Source: Thermotogae bacterium
GTDB lineage: Bacteria > Thermotogota > Thermotogae > B3-G13
Length of the DNA: 21,414 nucleotides
Direction: 5' to 3'
Assembly: GCA_015486095.1 (NCBI GenBank)
Contig: WFSK01000117.1
Span: forward strand, 1 to 21,414
Positions 1 to 7,986 of the stretch are shown one piece after another; position 1 is the first letter of the stretch, and each line of letters begins with the position of its first letter. The translations under genes were made by a program, and so were the position numbers. The notes below the pieces were generated by a model. It was not told the origin of the DNA. It did not search any database and saw nothing but the letters and a program-made list of their open reading frames with translations.

Positions 1-283
1 ATATACCGATAACCGTATACTCTTTCCCCTCTTCTAGGCGTGTATCAGGATATTTAAATATTCCGAAACCCGTGAAGGCGTAAGAAGAAACATCCGATCC
101 TCTTCTGAGATGATAGGCAGCCGATATCGAAAGATAGTGGGATGATCCACATCCTACGAAGACAACATTTTCTACTCTATCGAAAGATAATATCCCCCTT
201 ATCTCCTCCTCATGCTCCAAGACTTTACCAAACGCCTCAGGTTGCGCGTTTATTTCCCTCCGAGTATAGTATCCATTTTCCAT
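1..283 (-). CDS. SIS-domain sugar-phosphate isomerase/deaminase, N-terminal part (runs off the window)
   Basis: The first 94 codons of a gene whose 3' end lies beyond base 1. The start begins with MENGYYTRREINAQPEAF; a REI..QP segment of this kind is typical of GlmS-like and AgaS-like SIS proteins. It is followed at about residues 45-60 by VVFVGCGSSHYLSISAA, the sugar-phosphate-binding glycine/serine loop of the SIS fold. The family isomerises or deaminates phosphorylated sugars, often amino-sugar 6-phosphates. The ATG sits behind a strong AAAGGAGGAG ribosome binding site (291-300), 18 bases after the stop of the DeoR gene, so it is probably the third gene of the kinase-DeoR-SIS operon. The family call is firm. 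Whether it is a GlcNAc-6-P/GalNAc-6-P deaminase-isomerase or a fructosamine-type deglycase cannot be told from this part. Confidence 0.82.
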   Translation of the reverse strand, partial: MENGYYTRREINAQPEAFGKVLEHEEEIRGILSFDRVENVVFVGCGSSHYLSISAAYHLRRGSDVSSYAFTGFGIFKYPDTRLEEGKEYTVIGI

Positions 284-301
284 ATCCGAACTCCTCCTTT
301 C

Positions 302-1066
302 TCATACTAACTCGACCTTTATGCCAAGTGTTTCGATCTCTTTCCTAAAGTCCTCCGGTACATCTTTATCCATTATCAACAGATCTATCTCGGATATATC
401 GCATGTATGCCCCATTCTTACATGCCCTATCTTGGTATGATCGGCAACGACTATTGTTGTCAAAGACCTCTTGATCATCGCTCGTGCTACCAAGGCTTCA
501 TCGATATTGGACATGGAGATGCCTCTATTTACAGAAATACCATTAACTCCTACGAAGAACTTTCCTATGTTGTATTGATTTACAGTTTCTATAACAGATT
601 CCCCAACACATTCGTAAGATTTTTCCCTTACAGGCCCTCCCGCAACTATCACATGAAATCCTTTTCTTTCTATGAGTTTTGCTGCTATATTTATAGAATT
701 CGTAAGGATGGTAATATTCTTTATGTCCGATTCGATCAATTGTAATGTCAATTGAAACGTTGTACTTCCTCCTGAAAGAGCTATAAAATCACCATCATAT
801 ATATGTTCAATTGCTCTTTTTGCTATCTTTTCTTTCTCTTTCTTATTCTTCAATACTTTCTCCATAAATGAGAGCTCTGTCCCCAATTCTTCCAAAACTG
901 CACCTTTATAGGTTCGTTTGGCATAACCCGCTTCTTCGAGATACTTTAGATCCCTCCTTATGGTCATCGGTGTTACCTTAAACCGTTCGCTTAATTCTTT
1001 GGTAACTACATTTCCTTCTTTTCTCAAGATCTCAAGGATCTGCTTCCTTCGAACCTCAGATATCAT
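302..1066 (-). CDS. DeoR-family transcriptional repressor of the adjacent sugar genes
   Basis: A 254-residue protein of normal DeoR length. Residues 6-57 form the N-terminal winged helix-turn-helix (RRKQILEILRKEG, then VTPMTIRRDLKYLEEAGY, with the usual RRDL recognition helix). Residues 75-235 form the DeoRC effector domain, with the phosphosugar-binding ALSGGSTTFQL loop. DeoR proteins usually repress a sugar operon until a phosphorylated intermediate binds. The start overlaps the end of the upstream kinase gene by 11 bases, with an AAGG site in front, so the two are translated from one mRNA. The regulator thus lies in the operon it probably controls. Near-identical GTTCTA elements at the transcription starts of this operon and of the MFS gene are the likely operators. 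The link between protein and site is inferred. Confidence 0.92.
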   Translation of the reverse strand: MISEVRRKQILEILRKEGNVVTKELSERFKVTPMTIRRDLKYLEEAGYAKRTYKGAVLEELGTELSFMEKVLKNKKEKEKIAKRAIEHIYDGDFIALSGGSTTFQLTLQLIESDIKNITILTNSINIAAKLIERKGFHVIVAGGPVREKSYECVGESVIETVNQYNIGKFFVGVNGISVNRGISMSNIDEALVARAMIKRSLTTIVVADHTKIGHVRMGHTCDISEIDLLIMDKDVPEDFRKEIETLGIKVELV

Positions 1067-2024
1067 ACTTATCTACCTTCTTCAAGGTGTTTATAAGGAC
1101 ATCATCTATGGGAATGCCTTTTTGCTCAAAACAGAGTAATATGGCACCTAACGCAGGAGACAAAAGAGGTTTTCTGATTCTTGCAGATGAGATAACTTTC
1201 TCGATTTCTTTTTCAAAGGACGCTCTAACGATCTCATTGTTGAGTAATACACCTCCACTGTAAGTTATCAACGGATCATCTAAATGAAGTCTTTTTACTC
1301 CGGTGATCGCCAGCCTTGCTATTTCAGCTCCACTTTTCCCCAGGATTTCAGAGGCAGACCTATCTCCCCTCAAAGCCGCCTTCAGTGTTATAGGAGCTAT
1401 ACCAGCTATTTTGTTTCTTCTCTCATTTTCCTCTAAAGTATTTACCCACATGCACAAATCGAAGATATCGCTAAGTTCGAGAGAATCGAATACGAGTTCT
1501 ATGAGTTGCGTTCGAGGCTTTCTTCCATCCGATTGTTGAAAGCATTCTCTCATAGTTTCAATACCTATGTAATAAGCACTACCTTCATCATCGGCAAGAC
1601 TTCCCCATCCCCCAATTCTTACGGAGGTTTCTCCTTTCCTTCCGTACGCTATCGTTCCTGTACCTGCAACCACGTGGATACCATCGTTGCAACCAGTTCC
1701 TCCTGCCCAACCCACAACGACATCGTTTACCAATAGATCTGGCTTGATATTTAATTCCTCCTCTATGATATTCGATAACGTATCTTCTATACCTTTAACT
1801 TCACCGATAACTGGCAAACCGAATACACTGAAATTCACCTCATCATATGCCTTTAGAACATCACTTACGGCTTTCTTTAAAGACCTTCTAACCTTGTCTT
1901 CTCCATCCTCCAATATGTTAGCAGGTCCACCTACCCCGTATGTAAGAACCTCTCCATCAGAGGTAGCTATGACCGCCGTGGTCTTTGTTCCCCCGGCATC
2001 AACTCCTAAAAACAACTGTCTCAT
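1056..2024 (-). CDS. BadF/BadG/BcrA/BcrD-family sugar kinase (N-acetylglucosamine kinase-like)
   Basis: A 322-residue ASKHA-fold kinase. Visible motifs are the phosphate-1 loop GVDAGGTKT (residues 7-15), the phosphate-2 region VVAGTGTIAYG (about 118-128), the GGWGSLADDEGSAYYIG segment typical of eukaryotic-type NAGK and its bacterial relatives (about 138-154), and the adenosine-site SGGVL near 256. Members phosphorylate N-acetylglucosamine or related sugars with ATP in the cytoplasm; the same Pfam family also includes activators of radical dehydratases. The neighbouring DeoR repressor, SIS isomerase and MFS transporter argue for the sugar-kinase role and against the dehydratase-activator role; no CxxC or cysteine-ligand pattern of an Fe-S activator is seen. 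The ATG follows an AGAGG site. It is the first gene of a minus-strand operon with a near-consensus promoter at 2074-2102. The exact sugar is unknown. Confidence 0.88.
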   Translation of the reverse strand: MRQLFLGVDAGGTKTTAVIATSDGEVLTYGVGGPANILEDGEDKVRRSLKKAVSDVLKAYDEVNFSVFGLPVIGEVKGIEDTLSNIIEEELNIKPDLLVNDVVVGWAGGTGCNDGIHVVAGTGTIAYGRKGETSVRIGGWGSLADDEGSAYYIGIETMRECFQQSDGRKPRTQLIELVFDSLELSDIFDLCMWVNTLEENERRNKIAGIAPITLKAALRGDRSASEILGKSGAEIARLAITGVKRLHLDDPLITYSGGVLLNNEIVRASFEKEIEKVISSARIRKPLLSPALGAILLCFEQKGIPIDDVLINTLKKVDKYDI

Positions 2025-2039
2025 CTTTCAACCTCTTCT

Positions 2040-2064
2040 GAACATAATAGAACATAATAGAACA
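2040..2064 (-). promoter_or_regulatory. Predicted DeoR operator: tandem 10-base repeats at the kinase-operon transcription start
   Basis: Read on the minus strand, GTTCTATTAT occurs twice in perfect tandem and is followed by a third GTTC. The block starts about three bases downstream of the predicted transcription start, a position where a bound repressor would block RNA polymerase. The 10-base spacing places all repeats on one face of the helix. A variant of the unit recurs at the same place in the MFS promoter (3586-3604). Confidence 0.6.
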
Positions 2065-2073
2065 CTATTTTTT

Positions 2074-2102
2074 ATAATATCATTATCTTTTTAGTTTGTC
2101 AA
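2074..2102 (-). promoter_or_regulatory. Sigma-70-type promoter of the kinase-DeoR-SIS operon
   Basis: Minus strand: a perfect TTGACA -35 box (2097-2102), a 17-base spacer and a TATTAT -10 box (2074-2079). The predicted start near 2067 gives a leader of about 43 bases containing the operator repeats and the AGAGG ribosome binding site. I see no clear terminator between the stop of the MFS gene (2242) and this promoter. The interval 2103-2241 holds only a weak AGGCTC/GAGCCT inverted pair. Confidence 0.78.
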
Positions 2103-2241
2103 GTGATCGAAAATCGGAGCTCGGACTCATGCATTTTGAAGATAAGGCTCAACAGGAGATGTCGAAGATCGCTAGGATATCAGAGCCTCAAGAAGAAAAA
2201 ATATACCTCACTAAGAGATGTAATCGTGACAAAGGATTCTT

Positions 2242-3489
2242 TCATATATCTTTGCCATCAGACCTGTAACTTAGCATATGCTGCCGTGCTGATATATTCA
2301 AAAAGACTCCAACTCCTGCTAAAACCACCATGATCGCAAAGAACCCATTCCAACCAATTCTATCTATCAGAAAAGATGAAGTTAATGGACCAATTGCACT
2401 CGGAATGTTAGACAAAAGCCCTAAAGCAAAAGCACCTGCTCCCATTAGAGCTGTTGGAAAAACATTTGATAAAGAGGCCCAATAATTCGGGGCTAAAATT
2501 TGTGAAAAGGCATTAATTACAGCTCCGATCACAAGCCAAATGAAGGACATCGGGCCTAAAAAAATGATCATCAAAGCACCAACAGCAACGAGAACATCTG
2601 CTATCATCATAATGTTAAGACGTGCATGAAGTATATCGTCGTTCTTCTCTCTTCCCTTTACCATCTTGTCTCCGATCAATGCCCCGATAAAGCATGAAGC
2701 GCCCCCTAAAATACCCCAAAGAAACATAAGATTCCCAACTTGAAGAGTTTTATAGCCGAGGTGATAACCGAAACTCGGAAGAAATCCCCCCATGCTGAAT
2801 AAAGACCAAGCAACAGGGGTGGGTAAAAAACCCATTATCCATGTCATCTTATGACTCCATACATTAACACGTGTTTTTTGCTTGGATGCTAATATTTCCT
2901 CTTCAAATTTCTTAGCATTTCGCGCAAAGATGAAATACGTAACAGCACCTATAATCATGATCAGTGCACTTAGATAGTACATTTCTTGCCATCCAAGGGC
3001 TAACAAACGGCTTGATAATATTCCACCAATAGCTCCTCCCAAAGGTATACCTCCCATCGTAAAAGAGAGAGATATTGCTCTTTCAGATGGGTTAAACCAT
3101 CCAGAAAGCTGCAGCGAAAATAGAGCTAAAATCATGATAACGAGTCCTTGACAGAACCGCAAAATTGTTAGAAGCCAAAGTGTGGACACACTCGGGATCA
3201 CGAACTGTGGCACAATCAAAGCTACCTGAGCTATGAGAACCCCCAATTTTATTCTGGTATCGAAAACCCCTCCGCTTCCTAAGAAAAAGGCAACGAAAAG
3301 GGCAATTGAAAAGCTATCCACCCCAAACGTGTTAACAAGAATTGGGTTCACGCCAATTGACCTTGCTATGAAAGGCATCGCCACCCCAAAGGACGTTAGA
3401 GAAATGAAACTCGTGGTTACAAGGAACCCAGTAACAAGTGCCATTATCCATCGATAATTAGACCTATTTTCTGACGTTTTTTCTCCCAA
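2242..3489 (-). CDS. Major facilitator superfamily transporter (12 transmembrane segments)
   Basis: An integral membrane protein with twelve hydrophobic segments in two six-helix halves, joined by a charged cytoplasmic loop (NAKKFEEEILASKQKTR). Other MFS features are a glycine-rich second segment ending in GSGGVFDTRIKLG at the loop 2-3 position and the FCQGLVIMIL fourth helix. The substrate is probably a sugar, amino sugar or sugar acid, judging from the neighbouring kinase, DeoR repressor and SIS isomerase; sequence alone does not settle it. The open frame extends 17 codons further to a TTG at 3538-3540 that has no ribosome binding site. I chose the TTG at 3487-3489 because AAAGGGTGAT lies just before it. 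It has its own promoter (3608-3636) and a copy of the predicted operator, and is divergent from murF. The next in-frame ATG would fall inside the first membrane helix region. Confidence 0.85.
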   Translation of the reverse strand: MGEKTSENRSNYRWIMALVTGFLVTTSFISLTSFGVAMPFIARSIGVNPILVNTFGVDSFSIALFVAFFLGSGGVFDTRIKLGVLIAQVALIVPQFVIPSVSTLWLLTILRFCQGLVIMILALFSLQLSGWFNPSERAISLSFTMGGIPLGGAIGGILSSRLLALGWQEMYYLSALIMIIGAVTYFIFARNAKKFEEEILASKQKTRVNVWSHKMTWIMGFLPTPVAWSLFSMGGFLPSFGYHLGYKTLQVGNLMFLWGILGGASCFIGALIGDKMVKGREKNDDILHARLNIMMIADVLVAVGALMIIFLGPMSFIWLVIGAVINAFSQILAPNYWASLSNVFPTALMGAGAFALGLLSNIPSAIGPLTSSFLIDRIGWNGFFAIMVVLAGVGVFLNISARQHMLSYRSDGKDI

Positions 3490-3493
3490 CTGT

Positions 3494-3503
3494 ATCACCC
3501 TTT
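3494..3503 (-). promoter_or_regulatory. Ribosome binding site that decides the MFS start
   Basis: AAAGGGTGAT on the minus strand resembles the anti-anti-Shine-Dalgarno AAGGAGGTGAT, with its GGG core about 8 bases before the TTG at 3487-3489. The longer TTG start at 3540 and the GTG at 3496-3498 lack a properly spaced site. Confidence 0.5.
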
Positions 3504-3585
3504 CTCTTTTTTTCCTCAAGGCATTGATCCATTTGAACAACTTAAAGATGCCATTCTAAAACATTGTTCTATCTTTCATTCTTTT

Positions 3586-3604
3586 GAACACAACGTAGTA
3601 GAAC
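3586..3604 (-). promoter_or_regulatory. Predicted DeoR operator in the MFS promoter
   Basis: Minus strand GTTCTACTACGTTGTGTTC. Its first 13 bases match the kinase-operon repeat (GTTCTATTATGTT) except for two T-to-C changes, and it overlaps the predicted transcription start near 3601. An inverted TGTTCT lies on the opposite strand at 3565-3570 and may be a further half-site. The sharing of this element by both promoters is the evidence for co-regulation. Confidence 0.5.
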
Positions 3605-3607
3605 ATC

Positions 3608-3636
3608 ATCATAATATCATAATCCTTTTGGGTCAA
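3608..3636 (-). promoter_or_regulatory. Sigma-70-type promoter of the MFS gene
   Basis: Minus strand TTGACC -35 box (3631-3636), 17-base spacer, TATGAT -10 box (3608-3613). A second possible -10, TATTAT at 3611-3616, would leave only 14 bases of spacer. The stretch TTATGATATTAT closely matches the corresponding part of the kinase-operon promoter. Confidence 0.6.
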
Positions 3637-3646
3637 GTAATTCTAC

Positions 3647-3676
3647 TTGGTTTTATAATTCGATTTGCAGTATAAT
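3647..3676 (+). promoter_or_regulatory. Promoter of the murF-mraY operon
   Basis: A perfect TATAAT -10 box (3671-3676) with a weaker TTGGTT -35 box (3647-3652) at an 18-base spacing. It is back-to-back with the MFS promoter in the 170-base divergent gap. The start would fall near 3683, giving a short leader that includes AGGTGAT just before the murF ATG. Confidence 0.6.
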
Positions 3677-3710
3677 CAATTGAGAATTCGAATAAGGATG
3701 AATAGGTGAT

Positions 3711-5081
3711 ATGAGATATTCAGTAGGTGAGATAGCAAAGATTCTGGAGGGAGAGACAAGAGGTAAAAGTGATATAATTGTCTCTGCTGTAACGATAAAT
3801 TCAAAGGATAGCCGAAGGAATAGTTTGTTCTTTGCCTTACCTGGAAAGCATGTTGATGGACATGAATTCGTGGAAGATGCTTACATTCATGGTGCGGTTT
3901 GTGCCGTTGTCAACAGATGGATAGATGTAAGTGTTCCCATATCTCAGATCCGGGTTAAGGATACACTGAAAGCCCTTGGGACGCTTGCAAGGCATCATGT
4001 AAATGTATACAAAAAGAATATAGAGCATATCTTAACGATAACAGGTTCGAATGGAAAGACAACTACTAAGGAGATGATCGCTGCCATCTTATCCACTAAA
4101 TTTAAGATCGCAAAGACGTCCAGAAGTTACAATACAGAATATGGATTACCGTACACGATATTGAATGAGATCGATGATGAAACACAGTTTTGCGTCTTCG
4201 AATTTGGCGTCCAATATCCGGGAGATATACGATATTTAGCCCATATAGTACCTTATGATCTTACCGTTATAACGAATATCGGATTGGCGCATATAGGGAC
4301 ATTTGAGAATTTAGAAAATCTGATGAAGGAAAAGATCTCTATTGTAGAGAATTTGAATAGAAAAGGTGTTGCTTTTCTAAATGCTGATGATACGAGGCTA
4401 TCAAATCTAAGGAAGTCAAGAGATGATGTGAAATATATCTATTTTGGGATATCCTCTGACAAACGTATTTCTGTCCCTACCCATCTCATCGATTCTGGTC
4501 TTGATTTCATTGTAATGGAGGTCTTTTACCAGGATAAGTGGAGGAAATTAAAGATGAGAATAGGAGGCAGATATAATGCAAGTAATTGTGCAGCTGCGCT
4601 TTCAGTTGCTTCATACTTCGATATTCCCTGGGAATCGGTTAAATTCGCATTAGAAAGATTTACAGGAGTAATGCTCAGATGGGATGTAAGAGAAATAGGG
4701 GATAGCAGGATCATTTTAGATTGTTACAATGCCAATCCCGTTTCCGTGAAAGCTGCGATAAGGAGCTTGGTAAATATATCCGCAAACAAAAGATATCTCG
4801 TTTTAGGAGATATGTTGGAGTTAGGAGTGATCGCGAATGAAGAGCATGAATCTCTCGGAGAGTTCATCTCACATATCGATGGAATCGATGGGATCTTACT
4901 ATTCGATTCACCACTTACACGTCATATTGAAAGAGGGATAAACGGTCGCAAGAAGGTTTTTAGGATACATGGAATTGAGGAGTTAGCGAAAAGGCTCCGA
5001 GAGATATTAAGACAAGGGGATATCACGCTGATAAAGGCTTCAAGAAAGATAGAATTGGAAAGGGTTCTGGATTACCTATGA
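3711..5081 (+). CDS. murF: UDP-N-acetylmuramoyl-tripeptide:D-alanyl-D-alanine ligase
   Basis: A 456-residue Mur ligase of normal MurF length. It adds D-Ala-D-Ala to UDP-MurNAc-tripeptide with ATP, the last cytoplasmic step of the peptidoglycan precursor. Domain 1 (about 1-100) binds the uridine nucleotide. The central domain has the P-loop GSNGKTTTK (112-120), the RSYNTEYGLPYTIL segment, and FEFGVQYPGDI where many MurF have EMG.N.PGEI. The C-terminal domain has DCYNANPVSVKAA (337-349) and VLGDMLELG. The usual KGSR near the end reads KASR. These substitutions make it a somewhat divergent MurF, but the mraY overlap fixes the assignment. The ATG follows AGGTGAT. It is the first gene of a six-gene envelope operon and overlaps mraY by four bases. 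Confidence 0.95.
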   Translation: MRYSVGEIAKILEGETRGKSDIIVSAVTINSKDSRRNSLFFALPGKHVDGHEFVEDAYIHGAVCAVVNRWIDVSVPISQIRVKDTLKALGTLARHHVNVYKKNIEHILTITGSNGKTTTKEMIAAILSTKFKIAKTSRSYNTEYGLPYTILNEIDDETQFCVFEFGVQYPGDIRYLAHIVPYDLTVITNIGLAHIGTFENLENLMKEKISIVENLNRKGVAFLNADDTRLSNLRKSRDDVKYIYFGISSDKRISVPTHLIDSGLDFIVMEVFYQDKWRKLKMRIGGRYNASNCAAALSVASYFDIPWESVKFALERFTGVMLRWDVREIGDSRIILDCYNANPVSVKAAIRSLVNISANKRYLVLGDMLELGVIANEEHESLGEFISHIDGIDGILLFDSPLTRHIERGINGRKKVFRIHGIEELAKRLREILRQGDITLIKASRKIELERVLDYL

Positions 5082-6058
5082 ATACAACTATACTTTTGTC
5101 CCTATTTTTCCTTGAGATATTCGTAGGCGTATTGATTTACTCATGGTTCATAAAATGGCTGAAGCGAAAGGGTATAGGACAATACATAAGAAATTACGGA
5201 CCAGATATGCATATGTACAAAGAAGGGACACCAACTGCAGGAGGTATACTTTTTCTCGTCGTACCTTTAGTATTCTATTTCATATATTGTGTTGTTACCG
5301 ATGATTTCTCTAGCAGAGGGAATATAATGTGCTTAGCTCTCATACTTTTCGGAGTATCCGGTCTTCTGGATGATATGAAAAGCGTTAAAACCAGAAACGC
5401 CGATGGACTAAGGGCATATCAGAAGCTTTTATTACAATTGTTAATGGGTGCCGTTGTTTTGCTCTTATCTGACATCTTAAAGGTAGGAAACAGATGGCTT
5501 CTTGTTCCATTTTTACATTCTCGTATCTACTTAGGTGATTGGTACTATCCTTTTGCCCTATTGGTATTTGTATCATCTGCTAATGCTGTAAATCTTACCG
5601 ATGGAATCGATGGACTTGCAGCATCTACCTCTATTATCTCCATTGGAAGCTTTTTGCTTTTACCCCTTTTAAATCACAGGGATATCACAGGATTTCCTCT
5701 CTCTTTCGTCATATTCATAGAAGGTATACTTCTTTCGTTTCTGTGGTACAATTGGAAACCTGCGAGTGTCTTTATGGGTGACAGTGGTTCAATAGCCCTC
5801 GGAGGTTTATTCGCCACCATAGGTATACTATACAGTTTGGAGCTGTTTCTCATTTTGATAGGTATAATATTCGTTATGGAAACGATGAGCGTTATAATAC
5901 AAGTATTGTCATATAAGATACGTAGGAAAAGAGTTTTTAAGATGGCTCCCTTACATCATCATTATGAGCTCTTGGGATGGACAGAAAGTAAAATCGTCAT
6001 CAGATTTTGTATCGTTAACATATTGGGTGTTGCTGTGGCACTGATGGGACTATATTAA
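5078..6058 (+). CDS. mraY: Phospho-N-acetylmuramoyl-pentapeptide transferase
   Basis: A 326-residue polytopic membrane enzyme that moves phospho-MurNAc-pentapeptide from UDP to undecaprenyl phosphate, making lipid I. The landmarks are in order: PTAGGILF (52-59), the DDMK pair of magnesium/catalytic aspartates (98-101), NAVNLTDGIDGLA (169-181), FMGDSGS (232-238) and the cytoplasmic HHH motif within PLHHHYELLGW (291-301). About ten hydrophobic segments are visible, matching the family. The start is the ATG overlapping the murF stop as ATGA, so the pair is translationally coupled and acts in consecutive steps. The other dcw genes (murD, ftsW, murG) are not next to it, so the classical cluster has been broken up here. 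Confidence 0.97.
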   Translation: MNTTILLSLFFLEIFVGVLIYSWFIKWLKRKGIGQYIRNYGPDMHMYKEGTPTAGGILFLVVPLVFYFIYCVVTDDFSSRGNIMCLALILFGVSGLLDDMKSVKTRNADGLRAYQKLLLQLLMGAVVLLLSDILKVGNRWLLVPFLHSRIYLGDWYYPFALLVFVSSANAVNLTDGIDGLAASTSIISIGSFLLLPLLNHRDITGFPLSFVIFIEGILLSFLWYNWKPASVFMGDSGSIALGGLFATIGILYSLELFLILIGIIFVMETMSVIIQVLSYKIRRKRVFKMAPLHHHYELLGWTESKIVIRFCIVNILGVAVALMGLY

Positions 6059-6085
6059 ATGATAGAAGATAAATGGGGTTGGATT

Positions 6086-6526
6086 ATGAAGGAAAAATGC
6101 TTGGTAAGCGCTTGCCTGTTGGGCATAAGATGTAGATACGATGGGAAGAGTAAGCCCAATAAAGAAGTGATAGAATTAAAGACTCGTTTTGATTTCATTC
6201 CCGTATGTCCGGAACAGTTGGGGGGATTACCTACGCCAAGGTTCAAGTCTGAGATAAGAAGCGACGGAAGAGTAATAAATGAAAAAGGGGAGGATTGGAC
6301 AGAACATTTCATCAGAGGAGCAGAAGAAGTCCTGAATATAGCGAGAATGTTAAATATAAAGAAGGCGATACTTAAAGAAAGGAGTCCATCTTGTGGGGTC
6401 AATGAAATATACGATGGTACTTTTAGAGGGAAGCGTATGAGAGGAAAAGGTATAACTACACGACTATTAGAAGAAAAAGGTATAGAGGTAATAAGTGAAG
6501 AGGAGTTATCGAAGAAGTCGGTATGA
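6086..6526 (+). CDS. DUF523/TudS-like cysteine-rich protein, possible Fe-S desulfidase
   Basis: A small cytoplasmic protein of the DUF523 (YbbK) family, 146 residues from the start chosen here. The conserved blocks are SACLLGIRCRYDG (8-20), VCPEQLGGLPTPR (40-52) and ERSPSCG (98-104), which place three cysteines at 10, 41 and 103. In the characterised member TudS, this family holds a [4Fe-4S] cluster and removes sulfur from thiouracil; carrying that activity over to this protein is an inference. An earlier in-frame ATG at 6059 directly abuts the mraY stop. I prefer 6086 because family members start only a few residues before the SACLLG block. The stop overlaps the amidase start (ATGA). Its place in a wall operon gives no obvious functional clue. 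Confidence 0.85.
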   Translation: MKEKCLVSACLLGIRCRYDGKSKPNKEVIELKTRFDFIPVCPEQLGGLPTPRFKSEIRSDGRVINEKGEDWTEHFIRGAEEVLNIARMLNIKKAILKERSPSCGVNEIYDGTFRGKRMRGKGITTRLLEEKGIEVISEEELSKKSV

Positions 6527-7965
6527 AATTTAGGTGGTACTCTCTTATCCTTGTATTCATCGTTATATCAATAGTTCAGATATGGGGACGAGACCTCTCT
6601 CTTCAGCTTGGCAACAGCAAAGTATCGCAGGACGATCTTGTCCTTATCAAAAATACGCTGTATGTCAAGGCAGCCACACTATCCAATGCATTTAACATGG
6701 TCTTGTACTGGGATAGAAATACGAAGATCTTAACTATGAGGTATAGCAACATTCTCTTTAAATTTCTCGTGCCATCAACCAGAGCCTGGATAAATGGACA
6801 TGAACGAGATATCGAGCACAGGGCATTTATGAAGAAAGGACGTATATTTCTTCCTGTTAGAGATGTTGCAGACTTGATAGGATTTGAAGTAAAATACGTA
6901 AAATCGAAAAAACTCGTTATAGTAAGAGAAAAAAGTTATATATCAAACATCGATGTTTTATCGAGTCTTTTTCACTTTAGATTGGTAATAGCACTTACCA
7001 GATCTGCTGAATATAAAACCTTTTTTCTCAAAGCACCTAATAGAGTGGTAATGGACATCAAAGACACGCTGCTTTCTCCTCCAAGATATGAACAAGAGCT
7101 GAAGTCCGGACCTGTAGAACGAATAAAGGCTTTACAACGTAAAGATGGAAGCGTTAGATTCGTCTTATATACCTTTGACAATGTAACCTATAAAACATCT
7201 TATGATTTGGATAATAAGGATCTGATAATAGATGTTGTAAAAGTGATTCCTAACATATATGTTGAAAAGAAGTATGCGAGGATCGAAATACGACCAGAAA
7301 AAAAGATCGTGATAGCCTTGGATCCCGGACATGGGGGTAAAGACCCTGGAGCAATTGGAGCGTTTGGAATGAAGGAGAAAGATGCTACACTAAAGATGGC
7401 TAAGCTTTTGAAAGCAAAATTGGAACGTTTTAAAAATGTAAAGGTCTTGATGACAAGGGAGAAAGATGTGTATGTCCCATTGATAAAGCGAGCTGAAATG
7501 GCCAACAAGGCAAAGGCAGTGATCTTCATAAGTATCCACATGAACTATTCTCGTGACCCAAGCGTTGAGGGAAACGAAGTTTGGTATTTCGATTTCTCCA
7601 CAGACAGTTACGCACGAAGGTTGGCTCGGAGGGAAAATATGGAACCAGACAATAGTAAGGTTAAAGATGCATTTCACACAGTAGTTGCCGTATTCGATAA
7701 ACAAATAACGACGATCCAGAGCAAGAAGTTGGCGGAGTGCATTGAAAATCATGTAAAAGATGATACAGATCTAAGACCGAGAGGAGTGAAGAAGGCAGAA
7801 TTAGCTGTCTTGGCCTATACGAATATGCCGGCAGTCCTAGTGGAAACGGACTTCATATCCAATCCCAAAATTGCTAAGAGGTTAAACGATGAGAGATTTT
7901 TAGAAGAATTGATAGAACCTATCTGTCTTGGTGTGAGAGATTATCTTGGATTATTGAGAAGATGA
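6523..7965 (+). CDS. Secreted N-acetylmuramoyl-L-alanine amidase (AmiC type) with copper-amine-oxidase-like N-domain and AMIN domain
   Basis: A 480-residue exported wall hydrolase that cuts the MurNAc-L-Ala bond. Residues 4-22 are a signal peptide or anchor. Residues 28-137 look like a copper amine oxidase N-terminal-like repeat domain (two LPVRDVADLIGFEVKY-style units), common in secreted proteins of clostridia and thermophiles. Residues 145-245 resemble the AMIN localisation domain. Residues 262-476 are Amidase_3, with predicted zinc ligands H270 (in ALDPGHGGKDPGA), E285 (in MKEKDATL) and H339 (in ISIHMN), and catalytic E441 in LVETDFISNP. All expected catalytic residues are present, so it should be active. 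It overlaps the DUF523 gene by four bases and follows murF-mraY, giving synthesis and turnover functions in one transcript. Confidence 0.93.
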   Translation: MKFRWYSLILVFIVISIVQIWGRDLSLQLGNSKVSQDDLVLIKNTLYVKAATLSNAFNMVLYWDRNTKILTMRYSNILFKFLVPSTRAWINGHERDIEHRAFMKKGRIFLPVRDVADLIGFEVKYVKSKKLVIVREKSYISNIDVLSSLFHFRLVIALTRSAEYKTFFLKAPNRVVMDIKDTLLSPPRYEQELKSGPVERIKALQRKDGSVRFVLYTFDNVTYKTSYDLDNKDLIIDVVKVIPNIYVEKKYARIEIRPEKKIVIALDPGHGGKDPGAIGAFGMKEKDATLKMAKLLKAKLERFKNVKVLMTREKDVYVPLIKRAEMANKAKAVIFISIHMNYSRDPSVEGNEVWYFDFSTDSYARRLARRENMEPDNSKVKDAFHTVVAVFDKQITTIQSKKLAECIENHVKDDTDLRPRGVKKAELAVLAYTNMPAVLVETDFISNPKIAKRLNDERFLEELIEPICLGVRDYLGLLRR

Positions 7966-7986
7966 TCTTTGTAGAGGTGATTCTAA

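Noticed and set aside
407..745. Plus-strand 112-codon open frame
   Set aside because: Antisense shadow of the DeoR gene with no start signal or motifs.
2146..2188. AGGCTC/GAGCCT inverted pair as an MFS terminator
   Set aside because: The stem is only 6 base pairs with a 31-base loop and no T-run.
2129..2269. Plus-strand 47-codon frame starting MHFEDKAQQEM
   Set aside because: It looks protein-like at first but overlaps the MFS stop in antisense and has no Shine-Dalgarno site or recognisable motif.
2103..2333. Plus-strand 76-codon open frame between the kinase and MFS genes
   Set aside because: It overlaps the 3' end of the MFS gene in antisense, has no ribosome binding site or family resemblance, and begins at the -35 box of the kinase promoter.
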